A stretch of DNA of 64,000 bases from Candidatus Gastranaerophilales bacterium (GCA_910587245.1 CAJULX010000005.1:20139-84138); one strand, 5' to 3'; shown: positions 18,920 to 27,724, counted from the first letter of the stretch. Notes: generated by a model from the sequence alone, not told the origin. Numbers and translations are program-made.

Positions 18920-19000
18920 ATCAGGGGGCGGTAGCTCGAACTACCATCAACTGCTATAGAGCTAAAGCGGCATCTACTTTATGTGGATGCCATTTTTAAT
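18920..19000 (+). ncRNA. Predicted antisense RNA, type I-like locus 1
   Basis: About 80 nt from the strong promoter to a hairpin terminator. It begins with a GGTAG/CTACC hairpin and is complementary to the 3' untranslated region and last codons of the 25-residue peptide gene. The stretch GGGGGCGGTAGC at 18924-18935 is matched in inverted form at 19131-19140 in the peptide's leader. Predicted antitoxin RNA; inference from layout only. Confidence 0.5.
18969..18996. terminator. Shared hairpin terminator, type I-like locus 1
   Basis: Stem GGCATCTAC / GTGGATGCC (18969-18977, 18983-18991, one G-U pair) with loop TTTAT, followed by ATTTTTAAT on the plus strand. It ends the antisense RNA and contains the stop codon of the peptide gene on the other strand. 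Confidence 0.6.
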
Positions 19001-19051
19001 TATGTACAAAATCAAAAAGATTAAAAATAAACTTAAATTGAAATTTTCCAT
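18974..19051 (-). CDS. 25-residue hydrophobic peptide, candidate type I toxin
   Basis: Too short for usual gene calling. The ORF starts MENFNLSLFLIF and ends NGIHIK; residues 6-18 are almost all Leu, Ile, Phe or Tyr, enough for one membrane helix. AAAGGAGGG is 7 nt before the ATG, the strongest ribosome site in the region. It is faced by a convergent antisense promoter. A second locus at 34624-34701 encodes a peptide of identical length with the same design. Small hydrophobic peptides with overlapping antisense RNA are the hallmark of type I toxins (Fst, TxpA and BsrG families). The leader promoter is not clear. Confidence 0.6.
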   Translation of the reverse strand: MENFNLSLFLIFLILYIIKNGIHIK

Positions 19052-19199
19052 AACAAGCCCTCCTTTCATTAGAACTATCGGCATAGAGCCAAAGTGTTTG
19101 TTGTTACCGAAGTTCCTTAAAAGAAAACAGGCTAGCCCCCGTCAATATTCAATTTTAAAAGTCCGAACTAAATATAATTCACTTAATATAATCTGCCCG

Positions 19200-20567
19200 T
19201 TAATTGTTTAAACTGTGCAGCGGAGCGGGGATTCTGCCTGCTCTATTTACAAAAACACTTGAATCAAGCTTGTTTACGGGCATAATCGGTGCAGTACCCA
19301 AAAGTCCGCCAAATTCGGCTTCTTCGCCTACGGTTTTATTCGGAACAGGTATAATCCTTACTGCCGTAGTCTTTTTATTAATCATCCCGATTGCCATTTC
19401 ATCGGCTATAATTCCCGCAATGGTTTCCACCGGCGTATCCCCCGGAATTGCAATCATATCAAGACCTACGGAACATACGCTTGTCATAGCTTCAAGTTTA
19501 TCAATGGTTAAAACCCCTTGTCTTGCAGCTTTTATCATACCGGCATCTTCCGAAACGGGAATAAACGCCCCTGATAATCCGCCGACATAGCTTGATGCCA
19601 TAATACCGCCTTTTTTCACGGCGTCATTCAGCATTGCAAGCGCTGCCGTTGTACCGTGCGCCCCTGCAGCCTCCAAGCCCATTGCTTCAAAAATACCCGC
19701 AACACTGTCTCCTTCTGCAGGAGTAGGTGCCAGAGATAAATCAATAACCCCAAAAGGCACGTCCAGCCTTTTTGCAAGACGCCTTCCTATAAGCTCACCC
19801 GTTGTGGTTATTTTAAATGCGGTCTTCTTGATGGTATTCGCTACTTCGCCCAAATCTGCAGTTTTCGGCATATTTTCAATAGCCCATCTTACAACCCCCG
19901 GGCCTGAAACCCCGACATTTAACGCTGCTTCGGGTTCATTTATTCCGCAATAAGCGCCTGCCATAAAAGGATTATCCGTTACGGAATTACAAAAACATAC
20001 AAATTTTGCCGCCCCGAGTCCGTCCGCGTCCGCCGTGAGTTCTGCCGCCTTTTTGATAACATTCGCGGTTTTTAAAACACCCACCATATTAATCCCCGCC
20101 TTTGAAGTTGCAAGGTTTAATGATGAACACACTCTTTTTGTTGAAGCGAGAGCCTCGGGGATGCTTTCAATAAATTTTTTATCACCGTTTGTGCACCCTT
20201 TTTCAACAAGAGCCGAATATCCGCCTATAAAATCAATTCCTATTTCAGACGCTGCTTTATCCAGAATTTGCGCCAGATAAACATAATCAGGGTTTGTGCA
20301 GGATTCTGCCACAAGGGAAATCGGGGTTACGGCTATTCTTTTGTTAATAATCGGAATGGAAAATTCATTTTCCAAATCTTCTGCGTATTTTGCAAGGTTG
20401 CCTGCCGTTTTTGTGATTTTATCGTAAATTTTGCGCCCCGTAATTTTGATATCCTCGCTTGCGCAATCTCTAAGGCTCAAGGCAAGTGTCACGGTTCTTA
20501 TATCAAGATGATGAACTTTAATCATCTCGATTGTTTCCATAATATTTTGTACGTTAAAATCTTTCAT
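19200..20567 (-). CDS. UPF0210 (DUF711) family protein
   Basis: 455 residues from the ATG at 20567, which has AGGAAA about 8 nt upstream. Conserved glycine-rich stretches such as VSGPGVVRWAIENMP, GLEAAGAHGTTAALAMLNDA and GGLSGAFIPVSEDAGM identify UPF0210, related to PFL-like folds but without a proven reaction. It follows the ACT-domain gene (UPF0237), its usual partner, after about 60 nt, so the two probably act together as sensor and enzyme or regulator. Confidence 0.88.
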   Translation of the reverse strand: MKDFNVQNIMETIEMIKVHHLDIRTVTLALSLRDCASEDIKITGRKIYDKITKTAGNLAKYAEDLENEFSIPIINKRIAVTPISLVAESCTNPDYVYLAQILDKAASEIGIDFIGGYSALVEKGCTNGDKKFIESIPEALASTKRVCSSLNLATSKAGINMVGVLKTANVIKKAAELTADADGLGAAKFVCFCNSVTDNPFMAGAYCGINEPEAALNVGVSGPGVVRWAIENMPKTADLGEVANTIKKTAFKITTTGELIGRRLAKRLDVPFGVIDLSLAPTPAEGDSVAGIFEAMGLEAAGAHGTTAALAMLNDAVKKGGIMASSYVGGLSGAFIPVSEDAGMIKAARQGVLTIDKLEAMTSVCSVGLDMIAIPGDTPVETIAGIIADEMAIGMINKKTTAVRIIPVPNKTVGEEAEFGGLLGTAPIMPVNKLDSSVFVNRAGRIPAPLHSLNN

Positions 20568-20627
20568 AAAATTTCCTAACTTTTTAAGGCAAAAACCCGC
20601 CCTGTAAACTGTACTGGGCAAAAATTT

Positions 20628-20906
20628 TTAAACAGAGTGCATATTGTCAAAGATTTCTTTTCTTTGAACCCAAACTTCCATATCAATTTCTTTGCCTGAA
20701 TTTACAATTCCGTCTTTTATTTCTTTGAATGTTTTATCTGCATTCTTAATGCTGCAAAGCATCATCATCACAAAATAATCCTGCATAATTGTCTGCTTAA
20801 TATCTTCAATATTAACTTTGTATTCGGCAAGTGTATTTGCAATACGGGCTACAATCCCCACTTTATCTTTTCCTGATATGGTTATAATTATTTTATCTTC
20901 ACTCAT
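20628..20906 (-). CDS. ACT-domain protein (UPF0237 family)
   Basis: 92 residues forming a single ACT domain: IIITISGKDKVGIVARIANTLAEY then NIEDIKQT and a C-terminal LxVWVQRKEIF. ACT domains bind small ligands, often amino acids. It precedes the UPF0210 gene, a conserved pairing. AAAGGAAAATTT precedes the ATG. Confidence 0.88.
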   Translation of the reverse strand: MSEDKIIITISGKDKVGIVARIANTLAEYKVNIEDIKQTIMQDYFVMMMLCSIKNADKTFKEIKDGIVNSGKEIDMEVWVQRKEIFDNMHSV

Positions 20907-20937
20907 AAATTTTCCTTTTGAAACCTTAAAATAAAGG

Positions 20938-21126
20938 TTATTTTTTAATATCGTCTTTTATCACAATTAAATTATTCATAATCTTCATTGCAACAGTAGG
21001 CAGAACAACATCATTCAAACCGTTTGCAATACTTATAATACTCCCCGCTTTAAGGGTTGTTTCTTCACCTCTGTACATAAAAGTGTAATCTGTCTCTCTG
21101 TCTGATCTTATTGTGATTTTATCCAT
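20938..21126 (-). CDS. Small unknown protein in deoC operon
   Basis: 62 residues, start MDKITIRSDRETDYTFMYRG, with AAAGGA about 8 nt upstream. Mixed beta-like pattern, no membrane segment, no recognised motif. It lies between deoC and the ACT gene with short gaps, so it is part of that unit. Confidence 0.6.
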   Translation of the reverse strand: MDKITIRSDRETDYTFMYRGEETTLKAGSIISIANGLNDVVLPTVAMKIMNNLIVIKDDIKK

Positions 21127-21143
21127 TTTTATATCCTTTAAAA

Positions 21144-21806
21144 TTAATATTTCACAATTGCAACACCGGAGCTTGTACCCAGCCTGTCAGCTCCTGCTTC
21201 AATTAAATCAATAGCCTGTACTCTTGTCCTGATACCGCCTGAAGCTTTAACGCCGAGCCCCCTTCTTGAAACGGTTTCGCTCATAAGGCGGATATTTTCT
21301 TTTGTTGCCCCAAGACCGTTTTTCAAGAAACCCGTTGAAGTTTTTACAAAATCAGCGCCTGCCGTTATGCAGTTCAAGCAGGCTTTTTTGATTTCATCCC
21401 GCGTCAAAAGGTCAACTTCCAGAATTACTTTTAAATTATGCTTTCCGCAGACATTTTTTGTAGTTTTAATTTCATCCGATACCCTTTTATAATCCCCCAT
21501 TTTTATGGCGGAAATATTTATCACGGTATCAATTTCATCAGCGCCTTCATTTATGGCTTCATGCACCTGAACAAGCGTTGTATCCATACTGTTTGTGCCT
21601 AAAGGAAAATTTACAACGGAAACAAGCTTGACATCGCCTTTTTCCTTATTTTCATCAATATATTTCCTTGCACATTTTACAAAATTAGGATTAATACAGA
21701 CGCCGAAAAATTTATACTCAAAAGCCTCATCAATAAGCTTTTTAATATCCGCTTCGGTGGCACCGGGTTTTAAAAGTGTGTGTTCAATATATTTTGCTAT
21801 ATCCAT
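21144..21806 (-). CDS. deoC: Deoxyribose-phosphate aldolase
   Basis: 220 residues. Cleaves 2-deoxyribose-5-phosphate to acetaldehyde and glyceraldehyde-3-phosphate. The Schiff-base lysine is in DFVKTSTGF (about 155) and the second active-site lysine in VKASGGIRT. TATAAT lies 7 nt before the ATG, inside the end of the upstream gene's region, so deoC may also have its own leaderless message. Confidence 0.94.
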   Translation of the reverse strand: MDIAKYIEHTLLKPGATEADIKKLIDEAFEYKFFGVCINPNFVKCARKYIDENKEKGDVKLVSVVNFPLGTNSMDTTLVQVHEAINEGADEIDTVINISAIKMGDYKRVSDEIKTTKNVCGKHNLKVILEVDLLTRDEIKKACLNCITAGADFVKTSTGFLKNGLGATKENIRLMSETVSRRGLGVKASGGIRTRVQAIDLIEAGADRLGTSSGVAIVKY

Positions 21807-21814
21807 AGCTTTTA

Positions 21815-22819
21815 TTATACCAAAACCAGATTTTTAGCGCCAGCGTTAAAATTTATACAGGAATTTATATTTTCTAAAGTTATTTCTAAAATTCTTCTTG
21901 TAGCTTCCTTTGTATCATAGGCTGTATGCGGAGTTATAAGCACATTGTCCATTTTTAAAAGACGGTTTGCAATTAAGAAATTTTTTAAACAATTGTTTTT
22001 AATATTGTTAAAATCGCGTGCTCTTGTGGGCTTTTGCCATAATATATCTTCACATTCAATAACATCAAGCGCAGCATATGCAACGCGTTCTTCCACAATA
22101 GCGTCATAAAGCGCATCGGTATCGATAATTTCTCCGCGCGCCGTATTTATTATTATCACTCCTTTTTTAAGAGAATTTATACGGTTTTTGTCAAACATTC
22201 TTAACGTATCGGGTGTCAAAGGAGTGTTTATGCTTATAATATCAGCACGCGAGCATAATTCATTAAGTGAAACATACTCAGCATCGGTATTTTTATTAAT
22301 ATCATAGGCTATAACATCCATAGAAAAGCCTTTTGCGATTTTTACAACCTTTGAACCTATTGCGCCTGTGCCTATTACGCCCATTGTTTTAGAAAATAAT
22401 TCCACACCCATATATTTATCCAGAAGGATATTTCCCATTCTGAGCGCATTATTGGACTGCGGAATTTTACGCACAAGGGCTAAGAGGCTTGCAAAAACAT
22501 ATTCAGCCACCGTATAATCACCGTAATTCGGTGTATTAAAGATATGAATTCCTCTTTCTTTTGCATAATTAAGATCGACATGAGAGAAGCCCACGCTTCT
22601 TAAAATTATAAATTTGAGATTTTCAAATTTCTCCAGAGTGTCTTTATTCAATAAAGACGGCGTAAAAACCGAAATTATATCCGAATCCAGCACATATTCA
22701 GGGGTATGGAGGCTCGGGTGCAGGCTTTCGTTTATAAAAACAGGCTCAAGACCTTCTATTATATGGTTTTTAAAAAATTCTTCCTCATGGGATAAAGTAT
22801 CAAAAAAAGTAATTTTCAT
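21815..22819 (-). CDS. D-isomer-specific 2-hydroxyacid dehydrogenase
   Basis: 334 residues from MKITFFD; an earlier in-frame start adds ten AT-rich codons. The NAD-binding motif GVIGTGAIGSKV is near 145. The catalytic Arg lies in NTARGEI, Glu in DVIECE and His in ITPHTAYDT. It resembles D-lactate dehydrogenases. First gene of the unit that runs through deoC to UPF0210. No Shine-Dalgarno is visible. Confidence 0.88.
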   Translation of the reverse strand: MKITFFDTLSHEEEFFKNHIIEGLEPVFINESLHPSLHTPEYVLDSDIISVFTPSLLNKDTLEKFENLKFIILRSVGFSHVDLNYAKERGIHIFNTPNYGDYTVAEYVFASLLALVRKIPQSNNALRMGNILLDKYMGVELFSKTMGVIGTGAIGSKVVKIAKGFSMDVIAYDINKNTDAEYVSLNELCSRADIISINTPLTPDTLRMFDKNRINSLKKGVIIINTARGEIIDTDALYDAIVEERVAYAALDVIECEDILWQKPTRARDFNNIKNNCLKNFLIANRLLKMDNVLITPHTAYDTKEATRRILEITLENINSCINFNAGAKNLVLV

Positions 22820-22885
22820 AATGTTAAATTTGTAAAATAAATTTAACAAAAATTAATCCCCCTCGTGGCTAAAACAAGACTACAA

Positions 22886-23167
22886 TCAGCCATAAATCTG
22901 TATATTATCAAGATTTACCGTTTGTTTTGCCACCCATAAATCGTATTGCGTTTGTAAATCAAGCCAAAATTGAGCATCCGAATTAAATGCTTTTGCAATT
23001 TTTAATGCCATAGCCGGTGTAACAGAAGCTTTACAATTTATAATATCGTATATTGTTTTTCTTGAAACTCCAAGCATAAGCGCAACTTTTGCTACGCTTA
23101 AATTCAATTCCTCCATATATCCTGATTTTAATAATTTTCCGGGGTGCGCAGGGCTAAACATTTCCAT
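22886..23167 (-). CDS. higA: HigA-family antitoxin
   Basis: 93 residues with an XRE-type helix-turn-helix (about 22-75, VAKVALMLGVSRKTIYDIIN) and the HigA-type start HPGKLLKSGYMEEL. It neutralises HigB and represses the operon. It follows higB after 14 nt, the toxin-first order usual for this family. AAAGGA precedes the ATG. Confidence 0.92.
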   Translation of the reverse strand: MEMFSPAHPGKLLKSGYMEELNLSVAKVALMLGVSRKTIYDIINCKASVTPAMALKIAKAFNSDAQFWLDLQTQYDLWVAKQTVNLDNIQIYG

Positions 23168-23181
23168 AATATTGTCCTTTC

Positions 23182-23460
23182 TTAGTGATAATCCTGATAA
23201 TCAACGATATAGGCATTTTCGTCTTCAAATTTAAAAGTTATACGCCAATTAGCTTGAACGGTTATTGACCATAAGTTATTCATATCACCTTTTAATTTGT
23301 GCAATTTAAAAGACGGAATATTTAAAGTTTCTATACATCGTGCTTTATTCATTGCAGTAAGAATTAAATTTAATTTTTCGGCATGATTTGCTTGTATGCC
23401 TTTTAAACTGCCTGTTTCAAAAAATAAACGTAAACCTTTATGCTTAAAAGACTTTATCAT
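23182..23460 (-). CDS. higB: HigB-family toxin (RelE fold)
   Basis: 92 residues. Pattern IKSFKHKGLRLFFETG, KLNLILTAMN, HKLKGDMNNLWSITVQANWRITF and the final YQDYH fit HigB, a ribosome-dependent mRNA endonuclease. TATAAT is exactly 6 nt before the ATG and TTGACA 16 nt further back, so transcription should start on the start codon. The -35 box lies inside a 10-bp inverted repeat. Confidence 0.92.
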   Translation of the reverse strand: MIKSFKHKGLRLFFETGSLKGIQANHAEKLNLILTAMNKARCIETLNIPSFKLHKLKGDMNNLWSITVQANWRITFKFEDENAYIVDYQDYH

Positions 23461-23466
23461 AATTTT

Positions 23467-23511
23467 ATTATAACATTATTTTGTATATTGTCAAGTAACA
23501 CTATACAAAAT
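23467..23511 (-). promoter_or_regulatory. higBA promoter and operator
   Basis: On the minus strand TTGACA (23494-23489), 16 nt, TATAAT (23472-23467), then 6 nt to the higB ATG. The -35 box is embedded in the perfect inverted repeat ATTTTGTATA / TATACAAAAT (23478-23487 and 23502-23511). HigA bound there would block RNA polymerase directly. Confidence 0.7.
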
Positions 23512-23540
23512 AAAGAATGAAGAAAACAAATACAAATCAA

Positions 23541-23706
23541 AAAATAACCCCTCCGGAGGCTTATACCTTTCGCGGAGGGAAATCCACTTCAATCATTATC
23601 TGCATTAAAACATATAATGATTAACTGAATATATTTAGTTTGAAATTTATTTAAAATTACTTTTTGTTAAGGTCAAAAATATAAAGTTATTTTTACGCGT
23701 AAATCC
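23541..23706 (-). ncRNA. Predicted small RNA with consensus promoter and terminator
   Basis: About 165 nt, from a consensus promoter (23713-23741) to a strong terminator. Three hairpins are visible: TTTACG/CGTAAA near the 5' end, AATCATTAT/ATAATGATT in the middle, and CCCTCCG/CGGAGGG followed by TTATTTTTT at the 3' end. No convincing ORF lies inside; the only ATG near the start opens an 11-codon frame without a ribosome site. It does not match 6S, tmRNA, RNase P or SRP RNA by eye. It could also act as an upstream transcript of higBA, but higBA has its own promoter. Confidence 0.6.
23548..23579 (-). terminator. Terminator of predicted small RNA
   Basis: GC-rich stem CCCTCCG / CGGAGGG with an inner AGG/CCT pairing, then GTTATTTTTT on the minus strand. 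Confidence 0.7.
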
Positions 23707-23712
23707 ATGTGT

Positions 23713-23741
23713 ATTATAGATTATACTTGAATTTTTGTCAA
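23713..23741 (-). promoter_or_regulatory. Consensus sigma-70-type promoter
   Basis: TTGACA (23741-23736), exactly 17 nt, TATAAT (23718-23713). It is the only perfect consensus promoter I found in the window, and no protein gene follows for over 240 nt. Confidence 0.75.
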
Positions 23742-23814
23742 TATCAGTAATTTTAATTACCAGTTGAGTATGTTGTTGATTGCGTAAGCCAATTAGAATA
23801 TTAAATAATTTTAT

Positions 23815-24189
23815 ATGAACAAAAATATGAGAGCAAAATACGAAAGTGCTTCAAAAACCCCTGATGAGCTGATATTTACCGTTAAAGATGTAATGCATAT
23901 TTTACATATAAATTCCGGTACCACTGTTCAACGCTTTGATAAAAGCGGGCTTATTAAAATTGAAAGAAATAATATAGGACACAGGCTTTATTCTTACAAT
24001 CAAATTGAATATATGAAAAAGCTGCAAAAGCTCGTGGATTATGATATTTCCCATTTTACAATTAAAACTATGCTTGAATTTGAAAAATCAAAAGGCAGGA
24101 ATGCAGACATTTTTCTTGAAGAATTTATCGAATTTTATACAAAACGCGTCTATTCCGCCAATCGCAACGCAAAACGCAAACAGAAATAA
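23815..24189 (+). CDS. MerR-like DNA-binding protein
   Basis: 124 residues. A winged helix-turn-helix (about 20-75: FTVKDVMHILHINSGTTVQRFDKSGLI, then GHRLYSYNQIEYM) followed by a helical region and a basic tail NRNAKRKQK. A transcription factor of MerR type without a recognised ligand domain. It stands alone between the small RNA and a convergent gene. Confidence 0.7.
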   Translation: MNKNMRAKYESASKTPDELIFTVKDVMHILHINSGTTVQRFDKSGLIKIERNNIGHRLYSYNQIEYMKKLQKLVDYDISHFTIKTMLEFEKSKGRNADIFLEEFIEFYTKRVYSANRNAKRKQK

Positions 24190-24223
24190 TCTGCCTGAAA
24201 AGCAGATAAACCTGAATTTCAGC

Positions 24224-24793
24224 CTAATCCAGATAAAATACGGTTACAACCTTGTGAGATTCTTCCGCAAAATCAACCGCTTTGTGTAAAGTATTTGAAG
24301 TGTGCGACAAAAAGCAGATTAACTGCTGGCATTCATCTATAATTTCGCGGTTGCAGATTCTTGAAGCATCAGTCAGGGTCATCATTGCTCTATCAGGGTG
24401 TTCAATAATATTCGGAACGCCGATAAGCTGGTCTTGAACATCTGAAGGCTGCTGACCGATTGTCTGGGGTAAAATAACTTTTAATTTTTCGGGATTAGCC
24501 TTCATTGCCCCGCGGATAGCCGCAGCGTTTGTACCTGAAGAACCGCCCGAAGTTATAATTGTATTTCCCTGCATAACAAGGGAAGTTGTCAAAGTTTCTA
24601 TAATTTGCTGATGAGTGATTGCAAGGTTTCTTGAACCTATGATTGCTATTCTTTTAGCGGACTGCCTGATTGTGGCAAGCTCTTGAGCCAGAGTGTCAAC
24701 CTTATCTATATCATCGTCTGATACTTTATCCAAATCATCCAGAGGCACCATTATCGAAGGCTGCAGAGGTTGTTCGTTGTTGTTTTCGCTCAT
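24224..24793 (-). CDS. DprA/SLOG-like Rossmann protein
   Basis: 189 residues from ATG 24793, with AAGGAAAA upstream. An acidic N-terminus (about 1-45) leads to a SLOG-type Rossmann core: RIAIIGSRNLAITH, GNTIITSGGSSGTNAAAIRGA and ICFLSHTSNTLHKAVDFA. Cyanobacterial genomes carry a short DprA-like recombination mediator of this type. Nucleotide or single-strand DNA binding is expected; the exact role is unknown. Confidence 0.7.
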   Translation of the reverse strand: MSENNNEQPLQPSIMVPLDDLDKVSDDDIDKVDTLAQELATIRQSAKRIAIIGSRNLAITHQQIIETLTTSLVMQGNTIITSGGSSGTNAAAIRGAMKANPEKLKVILPQTIGQQPSDVQDQLIGVPNIIEHPDRAMMTLTDASRICNREIIDECQQLICFLSHTSNTLHKAVDFAEESHKVVTVFYLD

Positions 24794-24900
24794 CAAATTT
24801 TCCTTAATATTTTTTTGTATTATAATAATATCATATTTTTTTAATTTTGACTATTTTTTATTAAATTCGAATTTTGACGAGGGCGGGAATTTTAACAGCA

Positions 24901-27576
24901 ATGCAGGAAACAGCTTTTTTAAAGGGATTAAATGAAGAGCAATCCCATGCCGTTTTAGAGCAAAACGGGCCTATACTTGTTTTAGCGGGCGCAGGATCAG
25001 GCAAAACAAAGGTTTTAACTTCAAGAATAGCTAATTTAGTACATTCCGGCGTTAACCCGTTTGAGATTTTAGCCGTTACTTTCACAAACAAAGCCGCAAA
25101 AGAAATGGGTGCAAGGCTTTCGGCGTATTTAGGCGAAGAAACCGTAAAAAAAATGTGGGTAGGCACTTTCCACAGCATTGCAGGGCGGATTTTAAGGCGC
25201 GACCTTGATAAATATCAAACAAAAGACGGCAGAAAATGGGGTAATAACTACGTTATATACGACGATACTGACACAAAAACGGTTATTAAAAACGCCATCA
25301 AAAAATTTAATCTGGATGAAAAAATTTATGAAGTAAAACTTATAAAATCAATTATTTCAAACGCAAAAAACAAGCTGCAGGATGCTTATGCCTTTGCTTC
25401 AGCCGCGCGCGATTATAAAACCGAAAAAATTTCCGAAGTTTATTTAGAATACGAAAAACAGCTTGCAATCAATAATGCACTGGATTTTGACGATATGCTG
25501 ATGCTTTGTGTGAATTTGCTCAGCGAAAATGATTTGGTGCGGGAAAATTATGCAAGAAGGTTTAAACATATTCTGACAGACGAGTTTCAAGACACAAACA
25601 AGGCTCAATACAAGCTTATACGCATGTTATACAATGATGAAAAGGCTAAAACCATTGGCACAAGCCTTTGTGCGGTGGGTGATGTTGACCAATCCATCTA
25701 TAGCTGGCGCGGGGCGGATTATAAGATTATACTAGGGTTTCAGAAGGATTATCCGAATTCTAAGCTTATAAAATTAGAAAAAAATTACCGCTCGACAGAA
25801 AATATCTTGAACGCCGCAAACGCAGTAATAGTCAATAATTCAGAACGTCTTGACAAAAACCTCTACTCTACAAAAGGCAAAGGGGAGCTGATTTCAACCT
25901 ATGAGGCGGAATCCGATATTGAAGAAAGCCTTTATATAGCTAAAAAAATCCGCCAAATGTTCAATAACGGCACACCGTATGAGGATATGGCGGTATTATA
26001 CCGCACAAACGCACAATCACGCGGAATTGAAGAAGCCTTAATGTCAAATTCCTTGCCCTACAAGATTGTAGGGGGTTTACGATTTTATGAAAGAAAAGAA
26101 ATTAAGGATATTGTCGCTTATTTAAAATTAATCTATAACCCCAATGATAATCAGAGTTTGAGGCGCATTATAAATGTGCCGAAGCGCGGTATAGGCGACA
26201 CAACGGTAAAAAAACTGGCAGAACTTGCTGATAACAACGATTTAAGCATTTTTAAAATATTAAATGATATTGACAATTATGAAGACTTTAGTCCCCGTCA
26301 TAAGGCACTGCTCACTGGTTTTCGGGACATTATAAATAATCTTATTGCAAAACAAAATTCTTTTTCACTTTCGGAATTTGTGTCCCACACACTTGAATAT
26401 TCGGGGTATCTGGCTGAATTGAAGGCGGAAGATACGGTTGAAAACCAGTCCAGGCTTGAAAACCTGCAGGAATTTATAAACGTTGTGAGGGAATTTGAGC
26501 TTGATGAAGAAGGAATGTATTTTGAGGATGAAGCTGAAGACCTTGGTGCACTAGGGAATTTTCTGACTCAGGTGGCGCTTGTATCTGATATTGATGAGGT
26601 TAAGGACAATGAAAAGTCTGTAACACTTATGACGCTTCACGCCGCAAAGGGTTTAGAATTTCCCGTCGTATTTTTATCGGGTCTGGAGGAAGGCATGTTC
26701 CCAAATGCGCGTACAATCGGCCCATATGAGAATTCTTCAGAACTTGAAGAAGAAAGAAGGCTTATGTACGTAGGGATTACGCGCGCTAAAGAGAAGCTTT
26801 TCCTTACCTGGGCGCAAAGAAGGCGCGTTTGGGGGGATATTAAATTTTTCCCGCCGTCAAGGTTTATTGAGGAAATTCCCTCCAGCCTTACGGAAGCTGA
26901 TGAAGAAAGCGTGAAAACCTCTTATAACAACGGATGGGGCGGTTCAAAATTATCAAAAGATAATGACAATAGGGATTTTGGACGTTTTAACGGCGATTTT
27001 AAGAAAAAATCATCATACAATGAAAAACAAAATCGTGAAAACTCATACAATACAAAGGATAGCGGTACGGTATCGACGTCAGGTGGCGGCAGTTCCTTGC
27101 TTTCAAGCATTGCAAGGATAAAAAAGTCCAAAAAAAGTGAGTCTTCCGCGTCAAATGAGCCTCAAAAGCAAGAGGTGCAAAGAACAGAGGCAAAAAATTT
27201 CGTTATAAAAAAACAAAAAAGCGACAATTTTGAAAAACCTTCTTCATCGATTTCTAACGCGGATGTAAAAAAACCGGCACAAAAATCTGAAAACCTTGCT
27301 GCACAGGAGATTTCACCCAAAAATACATCTAAAACAGAAGCCAATTTGAAAGATATTATTGCAAAATGCAAGGAACGTGCAAAATCACCTCAAAACCAGC
27401 CTGCACCCGTCTTTAAAACTTTCAGAGAGGGTACAAGGGTCTTCCACCAGCAATTTGGCATAGGACACATCGTGAAAAGCGAGACTACAGGCGGGGAAAC
27501 ACAATATACCGTTGAATTTACCAAAGCTGGAATTAAAACCTTAGACGCCTCCTCAGGCACCTTAAAAAGCTTTTAA
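24901..27576 (+). CDS. pcrA: UvrD/PcrA-type ATP-dependent DNA helicase
   Basis: 891 residues from ATG 24901; an earlier TTG at 24874 is less likely. SF1A motifs in order: Q-motif LNEEQSHAV, Walker A GAGSGKT, TFTNKAAKEM, DEFQDTN, GDVDQSIYSWRGAD, TLHAAKGLEFPVVF and YVGITRAKEKL. A long low-complexity, Ser/Lys-rich linker (about 685-835) leads to a C-terminal tudor-like RNA-polymerase-binding domain (VFHQQFGIGHIV). It unwinds DNA in repair and clears the fork. Confidence 0.94.
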   Translation: MQETAFLKGLNEEQSHAVLEQNGPILVLAGAGSGKTKVLTSRIANLVHSGVNPFEILAVTFTNKAAKEMGARLSAYLGEETVKKMWVGTFHSIAGRILRRDLDKYQTKDGRKWGNNYVIYDDTDTKTVIKNAIKKFNLDEKIYEVKLIKSIISNAKNKLQDAYAFASAARDYKTEKISEVYLEYEKQLAINNALDFDDMLMLCVNLLSENDLVRENYARRFKHILTDEFQDTNKAQYKLIRMLYNDEKAKTIGTSLCAVGDVDQSIYSWRGADYKIILGFQKDYPNSKLIKLEKNYRSTENILNAANAVIVNNSERLDKNLYSTKGKGELISTYEAESDIEESLYIAKKIRQMFNNGTPYEDMAVLYRTNAQSRGIEEALMSNSLPYKIVGGLRFYERKEIKDIVAYLKLIYNPNDNQSLRRIINVPKRGIGDTTVKKLAELADNNDLSIFKILNDIDNYEDFSPRHKALLTGFRDIINNLIAKQNSFSLSEFVSHTLEYSGYLAELKAEDTVENQSRLENLQEFINVVREFELDEEGMYFEDEAEDLGALGNFLTQVALVSDIDEVKDNEKSVTLMTLHAAKGLEFPVVFLSGLEEGMFPNARTIGPYENSSELEEERRLMYVGITRAKEKLFLTWAQRRRVWGDIKFFPPSRFIEEIPSSLTEADEESVKTSYNNGWGGSKLSKDNDNRDFGRFNGDFKKKSSYNEKQNRENSYNTKDSGTVSTSGGGSSLLSSIARIKKSKKSESSASNEPQKQEVQRTEAKNFVIKKQKSDNFEKPSSSISNADVKKPAQKSENLAAQEISPKNTSKTEANLKDIIAKCKERAKSPQNQPAPVFKTFREGTRVFHQQFGIGHIVKSETTGGETQYTVEFTKAGIKTLDASSGTLKSF

Positions 27577-27655
27577 ACCTTGCAGTATAAAGATTGTAAC
27601 CGTTAAAAACATCTGAAACCCCTTCATAAAAAGGCTTCTTAAAAAACATTCTCTA

Positions 27656-27724
27656 AAAAATATTGAATACAGGGATTTTCACGTCCGCTAGCAAAGTCTT
27701 AACAGCTTAATATTCAATATTTTT
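27656..27724. terminator. Inverted repeat between convergent helicase and Clp_N genes
   Basis: Arms AAAAATATTGAATA (27656-27669) and their exact complement (27711-27724), 14 bp, separated by 41 nt. The right arm covers the last codons of the Clp_N gene. It may form a weak bidirectional terminator. Confidence 0.35.

Noticed and set aside
23513..23600. Attenuator reading of the small RNA terminator for higBA
   Set aside because: higBA has a complete promoter and operator downstream of this terminator, so a separate small RNA is simpler.
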